Assembly: GCF_020907985.1 (NCBI RefSeq)
Contig: NZ_JAJJPA010000013.1
Span: 96,444 to 160,443 of the forward strand
DNA from: Kitasatospora humi
GTDB taxonomy: Bacteria; Actinomycetota; Actinomycetes; Streptomycetales; Streptomycetaceae
Reading direction: 5' to 3'
DNA length: 64,000 nucleotides
Shown: positions 48,064-55,482 of the stretch, one piece after another
Layout: every line of letters begins with the position of its first letter
Numbering within the stretch: position 1 is the stretch's first letter
Notes under the pieces: model-generated
What the model was told of the DNA's origin: nothing
Database searches by the model: none
Seen by the model: the letters and a program-made list of their open reading frames with translations, nothing else
Position numbers and translations under genes: made by a program

Positions 48064-49607
48064 CCGCCATCGACGTCCTGTCCGTGTACGCCGTGCCGCA
48101 GCGGCGGGCCGGACGCCTGCGCAGCGCGCTCGCCGACCGGCTGCCGCTGATCGCCATCCTGCTGGTGCAGTGCGCGCTCGCCTACCGGCTGGCCAACACC
48201 GCCTTCGAGGACGAGGCGCTGTACGCCTACGCCGGCCACCGCGAGCTCGGCCACCTGCTGCACGGCACCCCGGTGGGGGACACCTACGCCGGCTTCTTCT
48301 CCGGCATCCCGATGCTCTACCCGGTGGTGGCGGCCGTGCTGGACGACGCGTTCGGCCTGGAGGGCGTGCGGGCGTTCAGCCTGCTGATGATGCTCGGCGC
48401 CACCGCGCTGCTGTGGACCACCACCCGGCGGCTGTACGGCAAACCGGCCGCGGTGATCGGCAGCACCCTGTTCGCCACCAGCGCGCCGACCCTGTTCCTC
48501 GGGCGCCTCGCCACCTATGACGCGCCGTCAATCCTGCTGCTGGCGCTGGCACTCTGGTGGACGGTGCGCACCGCCCACCGCTCGCCGGTGCTGGTGATGG
48601 TCGCCGCGCTGCCGCTGGTGCTCGCCTGCGGCGTCAAGTACGCCTCGGGGCTCTACCTGCCGACCGTGGTGCTCAGCGCGGTGCTCACCGTGCCCGCGGC
48701 GGGGCTCAGTTGGCCGCGCGGACTGCTGCGGGGCTTCCTGCTCGCGGCGGCCACGGGCGGATCGGCGGCCATCGGGCTGGCGGTGGCCGGGCCGGACGTG
48801 CGGGCCGGGCTCTCCCAGACCACGGTGAACCGGGCCGCCGGCGCCGAGCCACTGGTCAACATCGTGCGGTTGTCGTTGGTCTGGGGCGGTTGGGTGTTCG
48901 TGCTGGCGCTGGTGGGCGTCGGCTTCCTGCTGCACCGGCGGCGTCCCTGGGCGCCCGCGCTGCTCGGGGCGCTGCTGGCCGGCACCGCGCTGCTCGCCAC
49001 CATCTACCAGGCGCACCTGGGGACCAGTGTCTCGCTGCACAAGCACATCGGCTTCGGGCTGCTGTTCGCCGCACCGGTGGCCGGGGCAGGGCTGGCCGGG
49101 CTCTCCGGCCTGCCCGCCTTCCGGGGTGCCAGGCCGCTGCTGCGCCGGGCGGTACCGGGGGTCGCGGTCGGCACCTGCGGAGTGCTCGCCTTCTACGCCG
49201 GACACGCGGCCGGACCGATGTACGAGGGCTGGCCCGACTCGTCCGGCCTGGTCAGCGCGATGCGCCCGCTGGTCCACCCCGGACAGGACCGCTACCTGGT
49301 GGAGGAGGACGAGGTGCCGCGCTACTACCTGCGCGACCAGTCGCAGCCGCAGCAGTGGCTCAACACCTACTTCTTCCAGTACGGCGACGCGAGCGGGCAC
49401 CAGTTGACCGACCTGCCCGCCTACCGCGCCGCCATCGCCGACCGCTACTTCACCCTGATCGTGCTCGACGACGGCCCGACCGCCGCCCTGGACAAGGAGT
49501 TGACCACCACCCTCAGGGCTCCGGGCAGCGGCTACCGCCTGCTCGCCACCCTGCCCACCGAAACCAGCCACGGCGAGCAGGACTTCACCGTCTGGCAGCG
49601 CGGCTGA
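48060..49607 (+). CDS. Second GT39-like membrane glycosyltransferase
   Basis: 515 residues from GTG 48060, which overlaps the TGA of the previous gene. The first loop has NTAFEDEALYAYAGHRELGH, the ED-type motif of PMT-like GT-C enzymes; ten or so membrane helices follow and the C-terminal soluble part is about 120 residues. It may act on a different acceptor or donor from its neighbour. The pair suggests assembly of a glycan with two distinct transfers. Confidence 0.8.
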   Translation: MTAIDVLSVYAVPQRRAGRLRSALADRLPLIAILLVQCALAYRLANTAFEDEALYAYAGHRELGHLLHGTPVGDTYAGFFSGIPMLYPVVAAVLDDAFGLEGVRAFSLLMMLGATALLWTTTRRLYGKPAAVIGSTLFATSAPTLFLGRLATYDAPSILLLALALWWTVRTAHRSPVLVMVAALPLVLACGVKYASGLYLPTVVLSAVLTVPAAGLSWPRGLLRGFLLAAATGGSAAIGLAVAGPDVRAGLSQTTVNRAAGAEPLVNIVRLSLVWGGWVFVLALVGVGFLLHRRRPWAPALLGALLAGTALLATIYQAHLGTSVSLHKHIGFGLLFAAPVAGAGLAGLSGLPAFRGARPLLRRAVPGVAVGTCGVLAFYAGHAAGPMYEGWPDSSGLVSAMRPLVHPGQDRYLVEEDEVPRYYLRDQSQPQQWLNTYFFQYGDASGHQLTDLPAYRAAIADRYFTLIVLDDGPTAALDKELTTTLRAPGSGYRLLATLPTETSHGEQDFTVWQRG

Positions 49608-49614
49608 CGCGCGG

Positions 49615-50103
49615 TCAGATGGTGGACGGATCCCCCGCGACGTAGCCGCCGACCGGCACCCGCGAGGTGATCGCCAGCCGGTTGAAGGTGTTGATCACGG
49701 TCACCGCCCAGAGCAGCTGGGCGATTTCGGCCTCACTGAAGACCTTGGCGGTCCGCTGGTAGACGTCGTCCGGCACCCGGCCGTCGTGGATCAGCGTGAC
49801 CGCCTCGGTGAACTCCAGGGCGGCGCGCTCCCGTTCGGAGTAGAAGGGGGTCTCGGCCCACGCGTTCAGCGTGTAGATCCGCTGCTCGGACTCGCCCGCG
49901 TGCCGGGCGTCCTTGCTGTGCATGTCCAGGCAGAACGCGCAGCCGTTGATCTGGGAGGCGCGGATCCGCACCAGCTCCAGCAACGGCTTCTCCAGGCCCG
50001 CGTCCACCGCGGCCCGATCGACGACGCCGTTCAGCTTCAGCAGCGCGGCGTAGTTGTCGCGGGAGAGTTGTTGGATGTTCAGGCGGGGAACAGGTGCTGT
50101 CAT
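49615..50103 (-). CDS. AhpD/carboxymuconolactone decarboxylase-like protein
   Basis: 162 residues, helical. ASQINGCAFCLDMHSKDARH carries the C-x-x-C and histidine of AhpD-type alkyl-hydroperoxide reductase partners (GCxxC-x-x-x-H). It probably reduces a peroxidase or peroxide with the redox-active pair. It is divergent from murQ. ATG 50101-50103 starts MTAPVPRLNIQQL. Confidence 0.82.
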   Translation of the reverse strand: MTAPVPRLNIQQLSRDNYAALLKLNGVVDRAAVDAGLEKPLLELVRIRASQINGCAFCLDMHSKDARHAGESEQRIYTLNAWAETPFYSERERAALEFTEAVTLIHDGRVPDDVYQRTAKVFSEAEIAQLLWAVTVINTFNRLAITSRVPVGGYVAGDPSTI

Positions 50104-50205
50104 GCCGCGCAATATACCGACATTCCGGGCGCGACCACCGTCCCGTTCACCCGCTCGGGTCACCTACGCTGCGAGGCGGCCCGTCCCCTTGCCCTGGAGC
50201 CGTCG

Positions 50206-51102
50206 ATGCCCTCCCTGCCGCCCACCGAGCGACGCAACCCGACGACCCTGACGATCGACCAACTCGGTACGTCCGCGCTGCTGGAGCTGATCAACGACCA
50301 GGACGCCACCGTGCCGGCCGCCGTCCGGGCCGCGCTGCCGCAGCTCGCCGAGCTGGTCGACACCGCCCTCGACGTGCTGCGCGCGGGCCGGCGGATCCAC
50401 TACTACGGCGCCGGCACCAGCGGCCGGATCGCGCTCGGCGACGCCGTCGAGCTGGGCCCCACCTACGGCGTCGGCCCGGAGACGGTGGTCGCCCACCTGG
50501 CCGGCGGACCCGGTGCCCGGGGCACCGCCCGCGAGGACGCCGAGGACCACGCACCGGACGAGCACCCGGACGACACCCCGGTCGCCGGGGACCTGGTCAT
50601 CGGCGTCACCGCGAGCGGTCGCACCCCCTACGTCGCCGCCGCCCTGCGCGCGGCGCGGGCCGTCGGCGCGGCGACCGCCCTGCTCTCCGGCGACCCGGAC
50701 GCCCCGCTCGCCCCGCTGGCCGACCTGCACATCGCCCTGGACACCGGCCCGGAAGTGGTCACCGGGTCCACCCGGATGAAGGCGGGCACCGCCCAGAAGC
50801 TGGCCCTCAACGCCTTCTCCACCGCCCTGATGGTGCGCAGCGGCCGCACCTGGTCCAATCTGATGATCGCCGCCTCCGCCCGCAACGCCAAGCTGCGCGA
50901 GCGCGCCGTCCGCACCCTGGTGACAGCCTGCCAGGTGCCGCCGGCGACCGCCGCCGCCACCCTGGCCGCCTGCGCCGACGAGACCCCCACCGCCCTGGTC
51001 GCCCTGGTCGCCGGCGTCACCCCGGCCGCCGCCCGCGCCGCCCTCGCCGCCCACCACGGCCACCCCTGGGCGGCGGTCCGGGCCCTCAACGAGCAGCCCT
51101 GA
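50206..51102 (+). CDS. murQ: N-acetylmuramic acid 6-phosphate etherase
   Basis: 298 residues, the usual MurQ length. HYYGAGTSGRIALGDAVELG is the SIS-domain loop that binds the sugar phosphate, GVTASGRTPYVAAALRAAR carries the second SIS motif, and STRMKAGTAQKLALNAFST is the MurQ-specific signature with catalytic lysine and glutamate context. It converts MurNAc-6-P to GlcNAc-6-P plus lactate in cell-wall recycling. ATG 50206 follows a weak ribosome site. It is the only clear recycling gene in the window but shares the window with a MurE-like gene about 10 kb away. Confidence 0.9.
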   Translation: MPSLPPTERRNPTTLTIDQLGTSALLELINDQDATVPAAVRAALPQLAELVDTALDVLRAGRRIHYYGAGTSGRIALGDAVELGPTYGVGPETVVAHLAGGPGARGTAREDAEDHAPDEHPDDTPVAGDLVIGVTASGRTPYVAAALRAARAVGAATALLSGDPDAPLAPLADLHIALDTGPEVVTGSTRMKAGTAQKLALNAFSTALMVRSGRTWSNLMIAASARNAKLRERAVRTLVTACQVPPATAAATLAACADETPTALVALVAGVTPAAARAALAAHHGHPWAAVRALNEQP

Positions 51103-51108
51103 CGAGCG

Positions 51109-51134
51109 GGGGCCGCCCCACCAGGGGCAGCCCC
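51109..51134. terminator. Hairpin between murQ and the small secreted protein gene
   Basis: GGGGCCGCCCC (51109-51119) and GGGGCAGCCCC (51124-51134) can pair with one mismatch around ACCA. It lies between convergent genes. Confidence 0.4.
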
Positions 51135-51164
51135 GCTGCGGCCGCACGCTGGGCGGGGACTGCG

Positions 51165-51455
51165 TCAGCGGACGTAGACGCTGCTGGCGGGATTGAAGAC
51201 CACGTCCTGACCGGGCGGCATCAGGCCCACCGGATAGCCCGAGCAGTCGCTGTCCCGGTAGACGTACACGTTCTCGTCGGTCTGGTTGCCGATGGACATC
51301 GGCGAGCGGTCCGCGTTGTAGCAGCCGTGCGGATCAGAGATCGTTCGGCCGTTGAGGGTGAGCGTTCCGGTGGCCGCGCCGGCGCTGGTGGCCGTGGTCA
51401 GGCACAGGGCGGCAGCGACGGCGGCGACGCCGGCCGCGTGAAGCAGGCGCTTCAA
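51165..51455 (-). CDS. Small secreted protein with TTG start
   Basis: 96 residues from TTG 51453-51455, supported by GGAGGCTCCC just upstream; the hydrophobic stretch LLHAAGVAAVAAALCLTTAT and an Ala cleavage region form a Sec signal peptide. The mature part is about 65 residues with two cysteines (HGCYN, DSDCSGY). It resembles the small streptomycete secreted inhibitor-like proteins (peptidase inhibitor I36 group) but the match is weak. Divergent from the baeRF gene. Confidence 0.6.
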   Translation of the reverse strand: MKRLLHAAGVAAVAAALCLTTATSAGAATGTLTLNGRTISDPHGCYNADRSPMSIGNQTDENVYVYRDSDCSGYPVGLMPPGQDVVFNPASSVYVR

Positions 51456-51693
51456 GGGAGCCTCCTCGGGGTCTGGGGGTAGTCCGCCCAGCTCGTTCCC
51501 CGACGGGCCCGCAGCGCCACGCAGCGGACGGGTGAATCGGTGGAACCACCAGTTCAGCGCCCTCCCGGATCCCCCACCCGGCGGCTCGCCCGGTGCGCCT
51601 TCCCCCTCGGCGCGGCCTCCGGATGCGGGAGCGGAGCCGCACGGCGAGGGTGGGATGCGTACCCGTCCCGCACTTTGAACCGGAAGGCCGCCC
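51456..51693. other. Intergenic region between the secreted protein and baeRF genes
   Basis: 238 bases containing the promoters of two divergent genes. No clear operator or hairpin was recognised. Confidence 0.35.
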
Positions 51694-52815
51694 GTGGACG
51701 TCACCGACCTCACCCCAGCGATCCTGGCCGCGCTGGCCGGGCCCCGGCCCCGGCCGGCGGTCACCGTGGCGATGCCCACCCATCGCCAGGCCACCGGGAC
51801 CGAGCAGGACAACCTGCTGCTGAAGAACCTGCTGGCCGAGGCGCGCCGGCGGATCGAGGGAGACGACACGCTCGGCCGCGCGGAGCGGCTGGACGTGCTC
51901 GACCAGTTGGACCGGGCGGCCGGCGAGGCGGACCTGCGGCACGCCGCCCAGGACGGGCTGCTGCTGTTCGCCGCGCCCGGCGAGCACCAGATGTGGAGGC
52001 TGCCGCGCACCGTCCCGACGCGGGTGGTGGTCTCCGACACCTTCCTCACCCGCAACCTGGTGGCGGCCCGCGCCGTGTACGCGCCGTACTGGGTGCTCAC
52101 GCTGGGGGCGGAGCAGGTGCGGCTGTGGGGCGGCGCCGGACCGGACCTGGCGGAGTCGACGGCCGGCGGGTTCCCGGTGCGGCCGGCCAACCCCGAGAAG
52201 TTCGACCCGCAGCGGGAGGAGCAGATCGGCGACACGAAGAGCGTGTACAGCCACGAGGACACCCGGATCTTCTACCGGGAGGTGGACGCCGCCCTCGACG
52301 CCCTGCTCAAGGAGGCGCCGCGCCCGGTCCACCTGGTGGGCGTGCCGGAGGCGGTGAGCCTGTTCGAGTCGGTCACCGCGCACCGGGAGGTGATCGTCGC
52401 CCGGCTGGAGAAGGGCGGCCTGGGTGACGGCCCCGCCACCGCGCTGGCACCGGCCCTCGCCGTGGTGCGCGCCGAGCAGGCGCGGGCCGATCGGGAGGCG
52501 GCGCTGGCCCGCCTCGACCAGGCGGCCGGACGCAAGACGCTGGCCGCCGGGCTGGACGAGATCTGGGTGGCCGTCTCCGAGGGCCGGGTGGGTGAACTCG
52601 TGGTGGAGGAGCACTACCAGGAGACCGTCGAGGTCACCGACGGCCACCTGGCCCCGGCCCCCGCCGAGGGCCAGGCCACCGGTTCCGGGGAGGTCCGCGA
52701 GGACGTGGTCGACGAGATCGTGGAACGCACCCTCCAGGCCGGCGGCACCGTCACCTTCGTGCCGGACGAGACACTGACGGACCGCCAGTCCATCGCGGCG
52801 GTGCTGCGGTACTGA
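51694..52815 (+). CDS. baeRF family release-factor-like protein
   Basis: 373 residues. The N-terminal half (VTVAMPTHRQATGTEQDN, RDLL-type linker, VSDTFLTRNLVAARAVYAPY) and the GVPEAVSLFESVTAHREVIV block fit the bacterial/archaeal eRF1-like (baeRF) family, class I-release-factor-related proteins with an eRF1-N/M-like domain that in some systems rescue ribosomes or cleave nascent chains. The GGQ loop of true release factors was not found, as in many baeRF members. Start GTG 51694. It heads a plus-strand gene pair with a TIR-like membrane protein. Confidence 0.7.
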   Translation: MDVTDLTPAILAALAGPRPRPAVTVAMPTHRQATGTEQDNLLLKNLLAEARRRIEGDDTLGRAERLDVLDQLDRAAGEADLRHAAQDGLLLFAAPGEHQMWRLPRTVPTRVVVSDTFLTRNLVAARAVYAPYWVLTLGAEQVRLWGGAGPDLAESTAGGFPVRPANPEKFDPQREEQIGDTKSVYSHEDTRIFYREVDAALDALLKEAPRPVHLVGVPEAVSLFESVTAHREVIVARLEKGGLGDGPATALAPALAVVRAEQARADREAALARLDQAAGRKTLAAGLDEIWVAVSEGRVGELVVEEHYQETVEVTDGHLAPAPAEGQATGSGEVREDVVDEIVERTLQAGGTVTFVPDETLTDRQSIAAVLRY

Positions 52816-52936
52816 AGGATCCCCTTTTGCGAAGGACCCCCTTTTGCAGGGAGCCTGACAGCACGTCGGATCCTCTGGCACAGTGAGACGGACGACGGGG
52901 GCGCCGCGTTCGCAGACGGGGAGGGGAAGCTGTCGG

Positions 52937-53944
52937 ATGGGCGATGTCACCTTCCCGGCGCAACGCAGGGGGCGCGGTTGGGCGATGCGCGTCGCGAGCT
53001 GGGTCATGCGCCTGGTGGGCGGCGCCGGCGTTCTGGTCGGCGCCCTCCGGGGGAGGACGCTGGGGAACACGGTGAACACGCCGGGCTACGACGGGCCGCC
53101 CTTCTTCGTAGCGGTGCTCCTGTACGCAGGCATCATGATCGTGGGCTCCGCGCTCCTCGTCGTCAGCCTGTCCTTGGGCAGGCGTGCTCGGGTGCACCTG
53201 ACGCGCACCCTCCCGTCCGTGGCAGGTCTGCTGCCCGGCTCCTACGTGCTCTACCTGCGACCGTTCTCCCAGGACCTGGTCTCCTCCGGCATCGCCCCCG
53301 CGGCATCGGACAGCAACGCCTTCACCAATCCCGCTCGGGTGATCGTCCGTTCGGGTCGCACCTACGAGGAGCACCTCGGGAAGACGTTCCGGAAGTACGG
53401 ACCGCTGATCGCGGTCGGCAGGCCCGGTGAGGAACTGCCCGGCGGCTCCGGAGCGCGCCGGACCTACCTCCCCGTCGACGACTGGAAGGACACCGTCCGG
53501 GAGTTGATGGACAATGCCCGGCTCATCATCCTCGGAGCCGGCCCCGGCCCGGGCACGGTCTGGGAGTATGTCGAGGTCATGCGGCGCCGGGAGCCGTCCC
53601 GGCTGGTCATCCTGGTCACCGACGTGACCGACTACCTGCGCTTCAAGGCTTCGAGCATCGCTGAGGCCGAGGGCGTGCTGTTCGAACTGAAGCGGAAATA
53701 CGGCGAGTTGTGGCAGCCCCCGATCCTCCCGGAGCTGCCCGCACCGGCGAACCCGAAGGCCACGCAGGCGTTCTTCTTCAAGGCCATGGTCTACTTCGGC
53801 GAGGGTTGGGAACCCCACCTCGCTCACTTCGACAGGTCGGCGGTGAAGGGCAGCAGCCAGCGCAGGATCAACAAGTACTTCTCGGGCAAGCTGAACGAGG
53901 TGCTGGCGCACATCGACCAGGGGAGCGCGTCCCCGAACCGGTGA
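52937..53944 (+). CDS. Membrane-anchored TIR-like domain protein
   Basis: 335 residues. Two hydrophobic segments at about 17-37 and 56-80 are followed by a cytosolic domain: SYVLYLRPFSQDL, EEHLGKTFRKYGPLIAVGRP, DDWKDTVRELMDNARLIILG, TVWEYVEVMRRREPSRLVIL. The repeating strand-helix pattern and the D-x-x-K/VMxxA-style helices resemble membrane TIR- or SLOG-like signalling domains found near defence systems; a precise family could not be fixed. It shares its end with a minus-strand gene (stop codons abut at TGATCA 53942-53947). Function unknown; NAD-linked signalling is a possibility only. Confidence 0.55.
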   Translation: MGDVTFPAQRRGRGWAMRVASWVMRLVGGAGVLVGALRGRTLGNTVNTPGYDGPPFFVAVLLYAGIMIVGSALLVVSLSLGRRARVHLTRTLPSVAGLLPGSYVLYLRPFSQDLVSSGIAPAASDSNAFTNPARVIVRSGRTYEEHLGKTFRKYGPLIAVGRPGEELPGGSGARRTYLPVDDWKDTVRELMDNARLIILGAGPGPGTVWEYVEVMRRREPSRLVILVTDVTDYLRFKASSIAEAEGVLFELKRKYGELWQPPILPELPAPANPKATQAFFFKAMVYFGEGWEPHLAHFDRSAVKGSSQRRINKYFSGKLNEVLAHIDQGSASPNR

Positions 53945-54247
53945 TCAACGGGCGCGGTGGGCAGCCCGGTCACGTGCCGCCGCGCGGATGGCCTCGGCGT
54001 ACGGCACGTCGTGACTCTGGGTCGGGGCATCCAGCGCCTCGAACGGAACCAGGGCCGGATGCCTCGGATTCCTGGTCTCCATCCAGGCCGCCCAGGCGTC
54101 ATGGACGTCGACCTCCGTCACCTGTTCGCCCTTCGCCCGCAGGAGCACCGCGTAGCCGAGGAAGAGCGCGTCCGCGTCCTCGGGCGGCCGGGCCAGTTCG
54201 GACAGGTGGGACCTGATGAGGTCGGCGTCGTCACTCAGGTAGCTCAT
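53945..54247 (-). CDS. Conserved small protein (DUF7701-like)
   Basis: 100 residues (MSYLSDDADLIRSHLSELAR, VHDAWAAWMETRNPRHPAL, YAEAIRAAARDRAAHRA). It resembles a widespread streptomycete family, possibly DUF7701, of unknown function. Its ATG overlaps the stop of the upstream RipA-like gene as ATGA, so the two are coupled. It ends against the TIR-like gene. Confidence 0.6.
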   Translation of the reverse strand: MSYLSDDADLIRSHLSELARPPEDADALFLGYAVLLRAKGEQVTEVDVHDAWAAWMETRNPRHPALVPFEALDAPTQSHDVPYAEAIRAAARDRAAHRAR

Positions 54248-54765
54248 CCGAGCAGCTTGCCCAGACACAGCAGCAGATGCAAGAGCGCGAAGACCCAGGG
54301 AATCATCCGTTCGCTGAAACCGAGTTCGGCGTAGCGCACCCGCCACGACGTCGACCTCTCGGCGGTCAGATGGGCCCATTCCTCACTGAAGACCTTGACC
54401 GGGAGCTGTTCCTCCAGCGCGTTGATGACCTGGAACTTGGCCCGGTTGAGGTCGCGGTAGCTGCGCAGCTGCAGCCACCAGGTGATGCAGATCGACACCC
54501 CGGCCAGGGCGACGACCGGTGCGGTCCACAGGGGTTCGTCCTTGAGGGTGGTCAGGGAGATGCCGATCGCACCGATGAAGGCGGTCTGGATGGAGAGGAA
54601 GAAGGCGTTGGCCAGGCCCCTGCGCGCGGAAACCCGGTCGGCCATCTGCACGGCCAGCTTGTACAGCTCCAGTACCGACTGAGGGGGCTCCGGGGCAGCA
54701 CCGGACGCGGTCTCGGTCGAGGCGGGTGACACCGTGCTGCGAGGGTCAGGGATCACGATCACCAT
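54244..54765 (-). CDS. RipA-like octameric (8xMP) membrane protein
   Basis: 173 residues. ELYKLAVQMADRVSARRGLA matches the start of the RipA-type octameric membrane family, followed by three hydrophobic helices (ANAFFLSIQTAFIGAIGISL, WTAPVVALAGVSICITWWLQL, WVFALLHLLLCLGKLL) and the conserved YRDLNRAKFQVINALEEQLP. Family members act as pH- or stress-related membrane assemblies; the exact role is unknown. ATG 54763-54765 is used; a GTG 3 bases later is possible. It heads a coupled pair with the small protein and is convergent with the TIR-like gene. Confidence 0.6.
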   Translation of the reverse strand: MVIVIPDPRSTVSPASTETASGAAPEPPQSVLELYKLAVQMADRVSARRGLANAFFLSIQTAFIGAIGISLTTLKDEPLWTAPVVALAGVSICITWWLQLRSYRDLNRAKFQVINALEEQLPVKVFSEEWAHLTAERSTSWRVRYAELGFSERMIPWVFALLHLLLCLGKLLG

Positions 54766-54864
54766 GATGACGGCCGGAGCCCGCGGACGGGCGGCGTTTC
54801 GGGAGATTGCGCCGGACCGGGTGAACTGTCCAGCCTCGTCAGCCTGCTGAGCGAGGGGTTCCAA

Positions 54865-54898
54865 CAGCAGTCCTGGGGCGGAGCGCCCAGGACTGCTG
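54865..54898 (+). ncRNA. Orphan copy of the ThrRS attenuator hairpin
   Basis: CAGCAGTCCTGGG (54865-54877) and CCCAGGACTGCTG (54886-54898) pair exactly around an 8-base loop, and the following CGTTCGCGCGATC-rich tail is nearly identical to the sequence after the ThrRS attenuator at 55386-55419. No Thr-rich leader peptide precedes it and no synthetase follows it, so it is an orphan or relic. Confidence 0.6.
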
Positions 54899-55020
54899 CG
54901 TTCGCGCGATCAGCCGGGTGCCCGCCCCTCGGGGAAGGACATCGGACGTGTGGATCTGCCGCCACGCGCATCCCGCCGCATGGTGGCGGGTAGCGGGGCA
55001 TGGTCGGCGGGCCTGGTGAC

Positions 55021-55280
55021 TCAGACGAGGAGGTGCTGCCAGCGCAGAGCCGGGTGGTCGCCGATCCAGTACGTGTGAGACCTGTTGGTAACGCGGAACG
55101 CCACAGCGGTGATGTCCGGGCTCCCCGTATCCCGCCAGGCGACGAGAACCTTTTCGATGTCGTCCCACAAGGCTGCGGGGCCGCCCTGGCGGACGGTGGT
55201 CGGGTATGGAGCGAGTCGGCGGACTCCCCACGGGCAGATCATCAGGGCGTTCGTCTCGCGGATCCGGTGGAAAACGGGGT
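55021..55280 (-). pseudogene. C-terminal fragment of a methyltransferase-like protein
   Basis: The frame reads DPVFHRIRETNALMICPWGV, then RQGGPAALWDDIEKVLVAW and DITAVAFRVTNRSHTYWIGD, ending at 55021. The pattern resembles the C-terminus of SAM-dependent O-methyltransferases that act on RiPP-type or protein substrates (FxLD-associated family), but the N-terminal SAM domain is absent. Probably a remnant. Confidence 0.4.
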
Positions 55281-55316
55281 CCGCCCTGCGGGGCGGGTTC
55301 TGCTAGCGTGGATCAC

Positions 55317-55370
55317 ATGATGCAGCGCGCCATTGTGACGACGACGCCGGTGGAGGTCCCGGCGCGCTGA
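55317..55370 (+). CDS. Threonine leader peptide of ThrRS
   Basis: 17 codons: MMQRAIVTTTPVEVPAR, with three consecutive ACG threonine codons at 55338-55346 followed by stop 55368-55370. A TAGCGT at 55304-55309 fits a -10 that would start the message at about 55316, making the leader nearly leaderless. A 15-bp hairpin follows after 15 bases, and the synthetase gene follows after 112 bases. This is the arrangement of classical amino-acid attenuation. Confidence 0.7.
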   Translation: MMQRAIVTTTPVEVPAR

Positions 55371-55482
55371 GTGATGCTTGACTGACAGCAGCCCCGGGGC
55401 GAGTGCCCCGGGGCTGCTGCGTTCGCGCGATCGGCCGGGTGCCCGCCCTCGGGGGAGTTCGAGAGGGCGAGGCGAGAGCAGG
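55371..55482 (+). promoter_or_regulatory. ThrRS leader with attenuator hairpin
   Basis: Between the leader stop and the synthetase ATG lies the perfect hairpin 55386-55400/55405-55419 and then the tail CGTTCGCGCGATC-G-GCCGGG-like sequence shared with the orphan copy at 54865. Translation stalling at the ACG run would be expected to alter formation of this hairpin. Confidence 0.6.
55386..55419 (+). terminator. Attenuator hairpin before ThrRS
   Basis: CAGCAGCCCCGGGGC (55386-55400) and GCCCCGGGGCTGCTG (55405-55419) are exact 15-bp reverse complements with loop GAGT. No strong U tract follows, so it may work by translation-coupled or GC-rich termination as in other actinobacterial attenuators. 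Confidence 0.7.

Larger units (their letters stand above)
54766..55316. other. Long gap with an orphan attenuator copy and a gene remnant
   Basis: 551 bases holding a plus-strand hairpin at 54865-54898 with a 37-base shared tail to the ThrRS attenuator, and a minus-strand remnant frame at 55021-55280. Otherwise no intact gene. Confidence 0.5.
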
